Assembly: GCA_004297725.1 (NCBI GenBank)
Contig: SCUS01000025.1
Coordinates: 1-64,000, forward strand
Reading direction: 5' to 3'
Source of the DNA: Myxococcaceae bacterium
GTDB lineage: Bacteria > Myxococcota_A > Polyangia > Polyangiales > Ga0077539
Length of the DNA stretch: 64,000 nucleotides
How positions within the stretch are numbered: the stretch's first letter is position 1; each line of letters starts with the position of its first letter. The translations under genes were made by a program, and so were the position numbers. The notes beneath the pieces are model-generated. The model made no database searches and was not told where the DNA came from. It saw only the letters and a program-made list of their open reading frames with translations. Positions 25,514 through 34,979 of the stretch are shown here, piece by piece.

Positions 25514-26778
25514 CCACGCCCCCTGACCCCGAGAGCCCTAAGACCGAGCACTGGCTCAACCGCACCGTCCTCGGCGCCGGCCTCACCAGCGCCCTCGGCG
25601 ACCTGTCCTACGAGACCTCCAACGTCATCCTGCCGGGCTTCCTCGCGGTGCTGGGCATCCCCGCAGCAGCCCTCGGCGCCATCGAGGGCATCGCCGACGC
25701 CGCGTCGAGCTTCACCAAGCTGGGCGCCGGCTACCTCGCGGACCGCCTCGGCGTACGCAAGTCGCTGGTGGTCACGGGGTACGCGCTCACGACGGTCGGC
25801 CAGGGGTTGATGGCGCTCGCCGGCGGCTGGGGGCTCATCCTCCTCGGGCGCGTGGTGGGCTGGCTCGGACGCGGCATCCGCGGGCCCCTGCGCGACGCGA
25901 TCCTCGCCGAGGCGATCACCCCCGCGACGCGCGGCCGGGCCTTTGGCTTCCACCGCGCGGCCGACACCCTGGGCGCCGTGCTCGGGCCCCTGCTGGGCAT
26001 CCTGCTGCTGTCCTGGGCGCGGCACCTCCACCCCCTCGACGCGGCGTGGCCGTTCCGCGTCGTATTCGCGCTGACGCTCGTGCCCGGCGTCCTGTCGGTC
26101 GCGAGCTTCGCGCTGCTCGTGAAGGACGACCGGCGCGAGCCCAACCCGACGATGAGGCTCTGGACCGCGCTGCGCTCTCTGCCCGCCCCCTTCCGACGGT
26201 ACCTCGCCGCGGTGGGCGTCTTCGGCGCAGGCGACTTCGCGCACACGCTGCTCATCCTGGGCGCGACCCAGCTCCTCACGCCTCGGCTCGGGGTGCTGCA
26301 CGCCGCGCAGGTCGCGGGCGGCCTCTACGTCCTGCGCAACGTGGTGACGACGGTCGCGGCCTACCCCGTCGGCGCGCTCGGCGACCGCGCGGGGCACCGG
26401 GCGGTGCTGGTCGTGGGCTACGCCCTCGGCGCCGCGACGGCGCTCCTCATGGCGCTCGCCTTCGCCCGGTCGATGACGAGCGTCCCGCTGCTGGCGGTGA
26501 TCTTCGCCTGCGCGGGCCTCTACGTCGCCGTGCAGGACGCCCTGGAGGCGTCGCTGACGGCGTCGTTGGTCCCGCCCGAGGTGCGCGGGCTGAGCTACGG
26601 CGTGCTCGGCTCGGTCAACGGCGTCGGCGACTTCGTGTCGAGCGTCGGCGTCGGGTTCCTCTGGACGGCGGTCTCGCCGGTCGCGGGATTCGGCGCCGCC
26701 GCGGCACTGATGGCGGTGGGGACCCTGCAGATGGCGCTCCTGCGTACGCCCGCTGAAGAAGCAGGGCGACCGGCATGA
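25510..26778 (+). CDS. Major facilitator superfamily transporter
   Basis: 422 residues, ATG overlapping the RND stop (ATGA). About twelve hydrophobic helices. The MFS motif between helices 2 and 3 reads AGYLADRLGVRKSLVVTGY, and the cognate in the second half reads VGALGDRAGHRAVLVVGYA. RGIRGPLRDAILAEAI is a characteristic helix 4-5 region of an export-type subgroup. The substrate is unknown. Its place in an RND operon suggests it hands substrates to the periplasm for the tripartite pump, which is inference. Confidence 0.88.
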   Translation: MTTPPDPESPKTEHWLNRTVLGAGLTSALGDLSYETSNVILPGFLAVLGIPAAALGAIEGIADAASSFTKLGAGYLADRLGVRKSLVVTGYALTTVGQGLMALAGGWGLILLGRVVGWLGRGIRGPLRDAILAEAITPATRGRAFGFHRAADTLGAVLGPLLGILLLSWARHLHPLDAAWPFRVVFALTLVPGVLSVASFALLVKDDRREPNPTMRLWTALRSLPAPFRRYLAAVGVFGAGDFAHTLLILGATQLLTPRLGVLHAAQVAGGLYVLRNVVTTVAAYPVGALGDRAGHRAVLVVGYALGAATALLMALAFARSMTSVPLLAVIFACAGLYVAVQDALEASLTASLVPPEVRGLSYGVLGSVNGVGDFVSSVGVGFLWTAVSPVAGFGAAAALMAVGTLQMALLRTPAEEAGRPA

Positions 26779-27593
26779 TCACCGCTGCGATCTCCCGCCT
26801 GTCCGCGCGCCGCGCCCTGCCGCTCGCCCTCGCCATCACGCTCGCCTCCGCGCCCGCGCTGGCCGTTGATCCGCCGCCCGCGCGACTCGTCCCGGGGCTT
26901 CCCGGGGGTGGCGGCACCGACGTCGCCGTGATCGCCGTCTCGCTGACCTTCACGGCCCTCGGCACCTTCGTCATCCACCCGTCCTCGACCGCCAACGTCG
27001 CACCGCTCGACGGCCTCGGCCACCGCGACCGCGATGTGACTGTCGGCCTCGCCACCGACCTGATCGTCGGCATCGGCGGCCTCGGGGCCATCGGCGTGTC
27101 GCTCTGGGGCGAACTCGACCAGGGCTCGCGGGGGTGGCGCTCCCTGCGCGCGCCGTTGATCCTGACCGAGGCCGCGGTGGTCTCCATCGGGATCGACTCC
27201 CTGATCAAGAACCTCGGCGGCGTCTGCCGCCCCCGGGCGTGGAACGACGCCACCGCCACCTGCGACAGCACCGATCCCGAGGACCGCCGCTCCTTCCCGT
27301 CGGGCCACACGGTGCCGCTCGCGGCCCTCTCCGGGGCCTCGCTGGGCATGTGGCTGCTGCCCTCCGGGCCTCGGGACCCGTGGGCCGCCGGGCTCTTTGT
27401 CGCGACCACCGCGCTCGCCTTCAGCAACGTGGGGCTGCGCGTCGCGGCGGGCGCCCACTCCTGGGTCGATACCACCGCGGCCTTCGGGCTGGGCTTCTCC
27501 CTGGGCATCACCACCGCGGCGCTCCACGTCCGCCGGGCGCCCGTCACGGTCGCGGTGTCGGGCTCGGGGCTGTCGCTGTCGGGGAGCTGGTAG
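26775..27593 (+). CDS. Secreted or membrane PAP2-family phosphatase
   Basis: 272 residues, ATG overlapping the MFS stop. An N-terminal signal (LPLALAITLASAPALA) is followed by several hydrophobic helices. The phosphatase motifs are KNLGGVCRPRAWND, FPSGHTVPLAAL and GLRVAAGAHSWVDT. A pair of cysteines lies near the first motif (VCRP, ATCDST). It is the last gene of the efflux operon and is convergent with the archaemetzincin-like gene 17 nt further on. A role in lipid phosphate hydrolysis is family knowledge; the link to efflux is unclear. Confidence 0.87.
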   Translation: MITAAISRLSARRALPLALAITLASAPALAVDPPPARLVPGLPGGGGTDVAVIAVSLTFTALGTFVIHPSSTANVAPLDGLGHRDRDVTVGLATDLIVGIGGLGAIGVSLWGELDQGSRGWRSLRAPLILTEAAVVSIGIDSLIKNLGGVCRPRAWNDATATCDSTDPEDRRSFPSGHTVPLAALSGASLGMWLLPSGPRDPWAAGLFVATTALAFSNVGLRVAAGAHSWVDTTAAFGLGFSLGITTAALHVRRAPVTVAVSGSGLSLSGSW

Positions 27594-27609
27594 GGGCGCC
27601 GCCCTGGGC

Positions 27610-28232
27610 CTATCCGGCGCGCGGCGGCAGTCCGAGGCGGCTCCGGCACACGGCGCAGAAGCGCCCGGACGTCCGGTCGATGGCGCGGGCGAGGCCGTGC
27701 GCCGCGGTCATCAGGCAGGCCGTGTCGGCGCAGTGCGGCAGCCCCAGCGTGTGCCCGAGCGCGTGCAACGCGCCGGTCACCACGCGGAAGCGCACCCGCT
27801 CCTCGGAGGGCGGGTCCGTCTGACAACGGGCGAGCGAGAGCACGCCGCCCAGCCGATCAACGTCGCCGAGCGGCCAGTCGCAGCGCGACGTCGCCGTCGC
27901 CGTGTCCCCGCCGAGCAGCGCCAGGAAGCGCGTCACCGGCGGGCGGACCAGCGGGCGCGCTCGCTCGAAGAGGCGCTCCGGGTCGTACCGCGCGTGCGGG
28001 AGGCGCCACGTCGGGTCGGGCAGCGCGATCGGGTCGCACCGCACGACGTCGGCGCCCATCCCCGCGCGCAACCCAGCCTCGACCTCACGCAGGGCTGCGT
28101 CGGGGGCGCCGCCGAAGGGGACCAGGAGGACCGTCGCGGGAGGCGCGCCGGCGGTCTGGGCGCGCACGACCGGCGCGGCGAGCGCGGCCCCTGCGCCCCC
28201 GAGGAGGGCGGCGGTGAAACGGCGGCGAAGCA

Positions 28233-28233
<1 letters not shown>
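27610..28233 (-). CDS. Archaemetzincin-like protein with the catalytic Glu replaced by Ala
   Basis: 207 residues from ATG 28233, whose codon overlaps the stop of the enolase remnant upstream. The start gives a twin-arginine-like signal (MLRRRFTAALLGG..AAPVVRAQ). The body matches archaemetzincins: the zinc region HALGHTLGLPHC followed by ACLM and the C-terminal CAVCRSRL pair of cysteines. In active members the motif is HExxHxxGxxHC; here the second position is Ala (GCG instead of GAG), so peptidase activity should be lost or strongly reduced while zinc binding may remain. The Tat-like signal suggests export. Confidence 0.75.
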
Positions 28234-29243
<1,010 letters not shown>

Positions 29244-29779
29244 CTCGACCTTCGGGCTCTTGACCCGGGCAGCAGCCCTCGTAGCGACCGATCCCTCCGC
29301 CGACAAGGGCGACGACGCTCAAGTCGGTCCCGCATCGGAGGCGCCGACGGCCGGCCTCACGGCCCCCTCGTCACGCGCTGGTGTCGCGGGGGCTCGTGCC
29401 GCGGCCCCCCTCGTCGGTCGTGGCGAACTCCTCGAGTGAGCGCCGCTGCGCGCCCTCCACGCGGCGCCGACTCTCGACCACTCGCTCGTCGAGGTCGCCC
29501 GCGACGCGGTTGGTGTTGAACTCGAGGCGCCACTCCGCGAACTGCCTGACTGCGAGAAGCGAGGCCGCGTTTCGATCACACCTTCCGCCCGATCGGCACC
29601 AACAGTTCCCGGCCGATGTCCGAATACAGCCCGCGCATCCTGCCCCGCAACGACTGACTCGGTGGCCCTGCGGGGCAACATCGTCCCCGCCCCTGGGCCC
29701 GTGCGGAGCGGATGCTCACGGACTCCGACCGGGGTCTGCTGATGTACCTCATCGAGAGAGCCCTGCTGCCAGGGATGCG
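29244..29779. other. Decayed stretch with no intact gene; traces of coding on the minus strand
   Basis: No complete gene is visible. On the minus strand a frame ending at 29,371 reads LLAVRQFAEWRLEFNTNRVA and DLDERVVESRRRVEGAQRR, and an adjacent frame reads MRGLYSDIGRELLVPIGRKV before a stop. Together they look like one protein broken by a frameshift, family unknown. On the plus strand a frame ending at 29,783 (LTDSDRGLLMYLIERALLPG) overlaps the start of the recombinase remnant as ATGA and may be the end of another lost gene. Confidence 0.35.
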
Positions 29780-29935
29780 ATGAAGTCCCTGCGGGGCCTT
29801 CGGCCCGCGATCTACGCGCGGTGCTCCAGCGATGTTGGCATCGATACGTCCGTCCGCGGCGCGAAGCTCTCGTTCATGGTCAAGAACCTCCTCTCCGACA
29901 TGTACCTGGACGACCTCCGGGACAAGATACCGCCG
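29780..29935 (+). pseudogene. Serine recombinase (resolvase/invertase type) remnant
   Basis: From ATG 29780 the frame reads RPAIYARCSSD, the beginning of a large serine recombinase catalytic domain, joined directly to GIDTSVRGAKLSFMVKNL and LSDMYLDDLRDKI, which normally lies about 100 residues further on at the end of that domain. The nucleophile-containing N-terminus is therefore fused to the E-helix region by an internal deletion, and the frame leaves the family pattern after DLRDKI. The DNA-binding and recombinase domains are missing. It marks a former mobile element; no att sites could be identified. Confidence 0.6.
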
Positions 29936-30104
29936 TGCTCTTGCGGTCGAGGCACATCGCCGATCCGTGATGCACCGTCCGGCGACCATGGCAGCCATCG
30001 TTCCGCGGCTTCAGTCGTCTCGAGGAGCATGCGGTGTCAGACCGCGTTGCGTCTCCGCAGCGGGGATTCGCCACGGACGAGGAGTTCTGCCGCGTTCGGA
30101 GAGC

Positions 30105-30833
30105 TCAGCCCGAGACGGGCCTGCGAGCGAACGCGAGGCCGGAGATCGCCGCGAAGATCGCGACGAGTACCGCCGTCGCCGTGACGTTGCCGAGCCCAAG
30201 CCCTTCAGGCTTGGTCAGGTAGTCGCCCATGGTCGCGCCGATGGGGTGGGTGACGACGATGGCGAGCCAGTAGCAGAGCTGCTTCGGGGTCCTGGTGAAG
30301 CGCTCCAGCGCGGCGATGACGACGAGGAGCGCTGCGAGCAGTACGGTTCCGCCCGCGAAGCCGAGGCGCGTGCCGTTGGCGATGAGGTCGCCGAAGGCCG
30401 TGCCGAGCGTGCTGGAGGTGAGAATGGCGAGCCAGTAGAGGGCCTCAGTCGCGCGGCTGAACTCGCCGAAGAGGCTGCCCTCGGTCCGACGGTCGAGCCG
30501 CTTGAGCAGCAGGAATACTCCCGCCAGCATCGCTGCGAGCAGGCCCGTATCGAGGGCGTAGCCGAGGTGCAGCGTGCGCGAAAGATAGTCGGAGACGGTG
30601 GTGCCCGCGGTGCTGGCGAGCATGATGACCAGCCAGTAGAGCGCGATGTGCCGGCGCGGGAAAGAAACCTCGACGGCGCAGGCGAGCACGAAGAGCGAGA
30701 GCAACACGAGCGTGCCCCAGCCGTAGCCGAGACCGAGGCTCGTGGAGATGAGGTCGCCACCCGTCTCGCCGATGGTGGTCGCGCTGACGATCATGGCCCA
30801 GTACATCGCGTCGATCGTTGGCAGCTTCTTCAT
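30105..30833 (-). CDS. DUF347/COG4705-type membrane protein with four internal repeats
   Basis: 242 residues from ATG 30833; a longer frame upstream is less likely because the first repeat starts almost at once. Four tandem repeats each begin YW and contain a T-x-G-x-T-x-x-[DS]D-like core: TTIGETGGDLISTSLGLGY, STAGTTVSDYLSRTLHLGY, STLGTAFGDLIANGTRLGF and HPIGATMGDYLTKPEGLGL. The repeat unit of about 55-60 residues carries two hydrophobic helices, giving about eight helices. The family is a membrane protein of unknown function. It stands alone between remnants of mobile DNA. Confidence 0.82.
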   Translation of the reverse strand: MKKLPTIDAMYWAMIVSATTIGETGGDLISTSLGLGYGWGTLVLLSLFVLACAVEVSFPRRHIALYWLVIMLASTAGTTVSDYLSRTLHLGYALDTGLLAAMLAGVFLLLKRLDRRTEGSLFGEFSRATEALYWLAILTSSTLGTAFGDLIANGTRLGFAGGTVLLAALLVVIAALERFTRTPKQLCYWLAIVVTHPIGATMGDYLTKPEGLGLGNVTATAVLVAIFAAISGLAFARRPVSG

Positions 30834-31354
30834 GCGTGCTCCGGCCGGTGAGGCCTCATGGGCCCAGTGGGGGATACCGACGGTGACCTTCCCTTCCACA
30901 CCCTCGAGAGCTTCACGAAATCGTCAGGGCCTGCCTCGAGACAGCACCACACGCAGACCGCCCTGATGGATAGCTCGACGGCGCCACCGCGATCGGCGAG
31001 GACGGACGCGTGCACCCGACCGCGCGCTTCATCGTGTTCGCGCAGCTGGCAGCGCTTGGAGACTACTCGTGGTCCGATGTGCTCGAAGCGCAACAGGCCG
31101 GGCGTGATGGTGACGCCCGAACCCGCCAGGAGTCGATCGGACGCGACCCCGTCGTCTCAGCCCCCCTCGCGAGCATGCCTGGTCGTGGGCAGGGCGGGTC
31201 GCCGCACGCCGCGGAGCGCTCGACGCCGCGCGGGCGGACTTCGTCGCAGCCCAGGCGGTTGCCCCCGCGAGCTTCGATGGGCGCATCGCAGCGGTGCGCG
31301 AGGGCGAGCTGGCGCTGCGCGCGCGGCGGTGGTCCGACGCCGGTGTAGCCATGG
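30834..31354 (+). other. Gap with fragments of broken coding sequence
   Basis: No intact gene. Plus-strand frames show protein-like stretches that do not stay in one frame: HPTARFIVFAQLAALGDYSW near 31,015-31,075, then ALDAARADFVAAQAVAPASF and GRIAAVREGELALRARRW near 31,215-31,330 in a different frame. The latter resembles a tetratricopeptide helix pair. These look like pieces of one decayed gene; its identity cannot be stated. Confidence 0.3.
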
Positions 31355-31480
31355 GTGACGCTCCCCGCCATGGCCACAGTGGATGTCGATCTCTCGGCGA
31401 AAGATCGGCATCGGCTGGAGGAGACCTTTCGGCCGACCTCCGGTCGGCGCCTCCGCAATCGCGTGCAGGCATCACCGTGG
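31355..31480 (+). mobile_element. Probable IS630-type transposase N-terminal remnant; nothing intact to 31,730
   Basis: The frame from 31,355 reads TVDVDLSAKDRHRLEETFRP and SGRRLRNRVQAS, the start of the helix-turn-helix of IS630/Tc1-like transposases (pattern LSxxDRxxLExxxRxxxxRRLRxRxQA). The family pattern stops immediately afterwards although the frame stays open to 31,741, so the rest is lost or frameshifted. No terminal inverted repeats were found. The stretch 31,480-31,730 shows no supportable gene. Confidence 0.4.
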
Positions 31481-31730
31481 CGTCGCGGCCTCCGAGCCCT
31501 CACGACGGACGTTGTCGCGCTGAGGCTCGTCGCGCTCATTGTGCGCGTGAGAGGGGCGGTGCGCCTTGCGCGGTTCCGTCCGGTGTGGGCCTCCCCGTCC
31601 GCGCGCCCGTCGCGCCACGTCGCGGTCGTCACCTGCGACGATGGCCGTCATCCCCGTCGCGGCGGGTCGCTACCTGGTGCTCGACCTGACGTGGTGGTCG
31701 GTTGTCGATCCGTTGCTGTGAACGCGCGGC

Positions 31731-33011
31731 TCAGCGGGTGAGCGCACCGCCTGGGGTTAGCACGAAGCTGTCGGCCACCATGGCAGGGTGACCGATCGTA
31801 TAGGCCGTGACGACGAGGTTGGCGTCGGCGCGCTGCTCGACCACGACGAAGCCGTACTCGCCGCTGGCGCTGGCGAGAGGCGCGCCCGCGTTGCCCGCGA
31901 TGATCGCGTTGGCGCTCACGTGACGGTACTCGTGAGTGTGTCCGTAGAGGCGCAGCGTCACGCCCGTCGGGCGCGCGCGAACCGCGCTCTCGATGGCCAC
32001 GCTCCCGGGCGCCTGGCGGTTGCCGGGGGGCTCGTGCGCGATGACGATCGTGTACCGTGCAGAGATGGCGAGCGCGCGGTCGAGCCACGCCTGCTGCGCG
32101 GGGCTCCAGGCGTTGGGGGCGGTGGCGATGAAGTGGGCGTCGCCGAGGTCGGTGCGCACGATCCAGTCGAAATACGGTGCCGCGTACGCGGGAGCCAGGC
32201 GTGCGCGGTACACCTGGATCAGAGCCGTTTCGTTGCCGAGCGGGCAGTTGGATGCGGACGCGCCGGTGCACTCGTGGTTGCCGAGCGCGTGGAAGACGTG
32301 TCCGCCGAAGCGCGCCTCCGCCGCGAGGAGCATCCCGACCTGGGCCCCGGCGTTGGTGGCGTTCGTCGCGAACATGTAGTCGCCGCTGGCCACAGCGAAC
32401 TGCGCCCCAGTGGAGCTGATGCCGTCGAAGACGGCGGCGACGATCGACGCGGGGTACATCGCCGTGTTGTTCGGAGAGGGCGGGCGCACGTCGCCGAAGA
32501 CGCCAAAGCTCATGCGGGCGACGGCGCCGCCCTCGGGGCCCACGGGGCCCGCGGCGGTGGCGTCCATCGCCGAAGAGACATCAATGGGCCCAGGGACATC
32601 AACGAGACCGGCGTCGACTCGGCAGACCGTGACCGCGGGCGTGTAGCGGCTGCACTGGAAGTCGCGGCAGTCGACGTAGCCGTTGCAGTCGTCGTCGACG
32701 CCGTTGGCGCAGAGTGCGTCGGTGTTCTCCTGCCCCATCGCCGCGGTCGGGACGCACGCGTCGGTCGGCGCTGGATGGTCCAGCACGGAGACGACGTCCC
32801 GCGCTGCGGTCGTCCCGGAGTCGGTTGGAGCGTCGTCCCGCGCCCCGGTCTCCGGTAGGGCCGCGCCATCATCCCATAGGGTATCGACGCCCGCGTCAGG
32901 GGACGGCAGGCGTGGATCACCCGGGCTGGAGCACCCCAGCGCGAGGATCGCGGCGACCACCAGGAGAGAGAGCGGCCGCGGAGTTGGGAGCAGACGAGGG
33001 GTATTAGTCAC
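31731..33011 (-). CDS. Secreted calcineurin-like phosphoesterase lipoprotein
   Basis: 426 residues from GTG 33011, the only start that leaves a full lipoprotein signal (LSLLVVAAILALGCSS). An Asp/Ala/Pro-rich linker and an NGVDDDCNGYVDCRDFQC metal-binding motif (MopE-like) precede the phosphoesterase domain: FGVFGDVRPP, VASGDYMFA, LGNHECTGA, IVIAHEPPGN and YGHTHEYRH. Two-metal phosphohydrolase on the cell surface; substrate unknown. An ECF-type promoter (33,046-33,020) has its -10 only 8 nt before the GTG, so the mRNA should be leaderless. A truncated paralogue lies at 36.2-36.6 kb. Confidence 0.82.
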   Translation of the reverse strand: MTNTPRLLPTPRPLSLLVVAAILALGCSSPGDPRLPSPDAGVDTLWDDGAALPETGARDDAPTDSGTTAARDVVSVLDHPAPTDACVPTAAMGQENTDALCANGVDDDCNGYVDCRDFQCSRYTPAVTVCRVDAGLVDVPGPIDVSSAMDATAAGPVGPEGGAVARMSFGVFGDVRPPSPNNTAMYPASIVAAVFDGISSTGAQFAVASGDYMFATNATNAGAQVGMLLAAEARFGGHVFHALGNHECTGASASNCPLGNETALIQVYRARLAPAYAAPYFDWIVRTDLGDAHFIATAPNAWSPAQQAWLDRALAISARYTIVIAHEPPGNRQAPGSVAIESAVRARPTGVTLRLYGHTHEYRHVSANAIIAGNAGAPLASASGEYGFVVVEQRADANLVVTAYTIGHPAMVADSFVLTPGGALTR

Positions 33012-33019
33012 GTAGGCGA

Positions 33020-33046
33020 TTGCCCGCCGCGCCCGCCGACCTTCAC
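33020..33046 (-). promoter_or_regulatory. ECF-type promoter of the phosphoesterase lipoprotein
   Basis: Minus strand: GTGAAGGTCG, 12-nt spacer, GGCAA. Matches the motif shared with the sigma gene at 43,517. The -10 ends 8 nt before the GTG start. Confidence 0.7.
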
Positions 33047-33133
33047 GACGAACTTTCGACCGAGGTGGCGGCGCCGACGCGGCTGCCCTGCGCCTCGCCG
33101 TGGACGGCGCTGGAGGGGGCGTCGCCGTGGCTC

Positions 33134-33160
33134 GTGAAGGTTCGGGGATGGACAGGACAA
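33134..33160 (+). promoter_or_regulatory. ECF-type promoter motif facing the truncated outer-membrane gene
   Basis: GTGAAGGTTC, 12-nt spacer, GACAA; one mismatch in each box from the best matches. It is divergent from the promoter at 33,020 and lies about 125 nt before the start at 33,285. Confidence 0.5.
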
Positions 33161-33284
33161 GTGAAGCGATGGCGCGCCCCTTCCCGCATCCCACGAGCCC
33201 GACGCAGACCTTTGCTCCTCCAGACGAAGGGGGCGCCTCCACTTCGAGGTCCTGGCGCGCCTCGGGCCTTCCCGACGACTTCCG

Positions 33285-33580
33285 GTGACGCGTCTCGGCT
33301 CTCGGAGGCACCGCAACCTTGGGTTCGTCTGCGCCGTCCTGGTCGGCCTCATCGGGCGCGCGGGGGGCGCGCAGGAGCGGCCCGCGGGCACGCCGCGACC
33401 ACCCGCCGCGACGCCGGGGTCAGACCCCAACGCGACGACGCTCTCGGGCGAGGCCGTCGACTACACAACTCGTCGGTACGAGCCCGCGGGCTTCCCGCTC
33501 ATCGGCGGCAGCACGGACATCGGCGTCCTCGTCGGAGCGGCAGGAACGGTCTCGCTCTTCCGGGACGGCGTTAGGGTATG
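33285..33580 (+). pseudogene. 5' fragment of an outer-membrane protein gene, cut after about 97 codons
   Basis: GTG start followed by a signal peptide (LGFVCAVLVGLIGRAGGAQ) and a mature N-terminus reading TRRYEPAGFPLIGGSTDIGV and LVGAAGTVSLFRDGVR, which looks like the first beta strands of a BamA/Omp85-like or other outer-membrane beta-barrel. The family pattern ends abruptly near 33,573, where an AT-richer stretch starts; the frame runs on to 33,668 without protein-like sequence. The rest of the barrel is missing. Confidence 0.55.
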
Positions 33581-33654
33581 TAACGAAACAACACACTCGA
33601 CTCGACTACGAAAACACTGTGATTTCCGCGGCTGGACACTGCGTCGAGCTCACC

Positions 33655-33963
33655 TTGTATCGTTATAGACCCTTGCCCCTCACCGCCCTCGCGGTCTCCG
33701 TTCTGCCCGGCACCGCGGCCGCGCAGGGGCCCACCGCGCGGATCAGCATGGCGGACGCCAGCAGCCGTGCGCTCGTCGCCGTCCCGGGCGTCGTCGTCGC
33801 CCAGGAGCTCGAGCGCGAGCATGGCCGCTCCATGTACTCCTTCGAGATCCGCGTGAGCGGTTCACCGGCCGATGAGATCACCGAGGTCAACATCGACGCG
33901 GGTGACGGGCACGTGGTGGCGATCGAACACGAGCACGTCCGCCGGTCGGGCTCGCGCGGCTGA
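33655..33963 (+). CDS. Secreted PepSY-domain protein, possibly 5'-damaged
   Basis: About 102 residues if a TTG at 33,655 is used. The signal peptide is visible (LTALAVSVLPGTAAAQG) but its usual Met-Lys/Arg start is missing, and the sequence just upstream is an AT-rich junction, so the first codons may have been lost. The mature part is a PepSY domain: ISMADASSRALVAVPGVVVA, AQELEREHGRSMYSFEIRVS and NIDAGDGHVVAIEHEH. PepSY domains inhibit peptidases or act as sensors. An intact paralogue (47,891-48,208) shares most of the mature sequence and starts MSKKNWLAAAL. Confidence 0.6.
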   Translation: MYRYRPLPLTALAVSVLPGTAAAQGPTARISMADASSRALVAVPGVVVAQELEREHGRSMYSFEIRVSGSPADEITEVNIDAGDGHVVAIEHEHVRRSGSRG

Positions 33964-34124
33964 GCAGGGTTGAGGTTGCGCCAGGAACGCTTGGCGAAGG
34001 AGGACGCGATGCGCACCGATTCCGGGTCGCCGAAGACCTGTGCCCACGTCCTCGACGGCATCACGAGGAAGTCCTCAGGGCAGGATCTCTGGAGTCGTCC
34101 AGGAGCACAGGTTCTATGGGCGGG

Positions 34125-34964
34125 TCATCTCCCCGGCGTGAGGTCGCCGAGCGAGCGGGGAATCAGCTTCGGGCTGTAGAAATACGACACGACGCCGACG
34201 ACGTGCGCCCAGCGCGTGCCCGCCACCACGCCCGGAATCGCGGTCATCTCCTGGGTGATCATAGGGCCGCTGCGAGCGGTCGTGAGCGCGATCTCGCCGC
34301 GCGCATCGGGGGCCGCGACGGCGGTGACGTCGTCGACCTCCACCAGCGCGCCGATGAGCGCGGCGTTGTGCGCGGCGAGGTCGGCGAGCGTCACGTGGAT
34401 CGGCGGAGATAGCGGAGCGACGCCCGAGTTCGCGATCGTCGGCATGCGCACCTGCGGCAGGAAGAGCCCGTTGGGGAAGGGCTGAGGCGGCGAGCCGCAC
34501 ACGCCCGAGCAGGTGAACTCGTCGTAGGTTCCGCCCGACACATCGACCAGGTCGCCGGGTCGCGGGCGATAGGCGAGCGGGCTGTACAGCGTGCGGAAGG
34601 TCGAGATGCCGCACACGCGCGCGCTGCGATCGTCGAGCAGCGGGCACGGCAGGAACGGGTCGTCGGTGTTGCCCGCGGGCATCATCTCCTGGACGTACAC
34701 CGTGCCGATGTTGCCGTTCATCGTCTCGTCGTGCGCGTCGTAGGCGACCACCTGGAGGTCGTGCGCTTCGACGGGCGCGCCCACGGCCGACCGGCGCATC
34801 GGGTCCGGGTTGCGCAGAATATGCAAGGGTGTACGACTCTGCGCGCGGGGCTGGTTGCAGGAGTTGTCGGGCTCGTCACAGCGCGGGGAGGTCGGCGCGC
34901 CGACGCACCCGCTCATCGCGCATGACAACGCGAGCCCCAGAGTCAAGGCGGGTTGGCGACGCAT
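34125..34964 (-). CDS. Secreted lipoprotein with OB-fold-like C-terminal domain
   Basis: 279 residues. Lipobox AMSGCVG. The mature protein has YDAHDETMNGNIGTVYVQE, DLVDVSGGTYDEFTCSGVCG and DLAAHNAALIGALVEVDDVT, and ends with VVGVVSYFYSPKLIPRSLGD. This resembles the OB-like domains found in secreted nucleases and in DUF5689-type surface proteins; no catalytic residues are apparent. It is 15 nt downstream of the next gene in the same operon. Two neighbouring proteins share the C-terminal motif. Confidence 0.65.
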   Translation of the reverse strand: MRRQPALTLGLALSCAMSGCVGAPTSPRCDEPDNSCNQPRAQSRTPLHILRNPDPMRRSAVGAPVEAHDLQVVAYDAHDETMNGNIGTVYVQEMMPAGNTDDPFLPCPLLDDRSARVCGISTFRTLYSPLAYRPRPGDLVDVSGGTYDEFTCSGVCGSPPQPFPNGLFLPQVRMPTIANSGVAPLSPPIHVTLADLAAHNAALIGALVEVDDVTAVAAPDARGEIALTTARSGPMITQEMTAIPGVVAGTRWAHVVGVVSYFYSPKLIPRSLGDLTPGR

Positions 34965-34979
34965 CCCGGTGGCCGTCTC

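Noticed and set aside
29244..29420. Possible fluoride riboswitch ahead of the enolase relic
   Set aside because: The minus-strand sequence upstream of the enolase start lacks the TGACTCCTAC block and the two hairpins.
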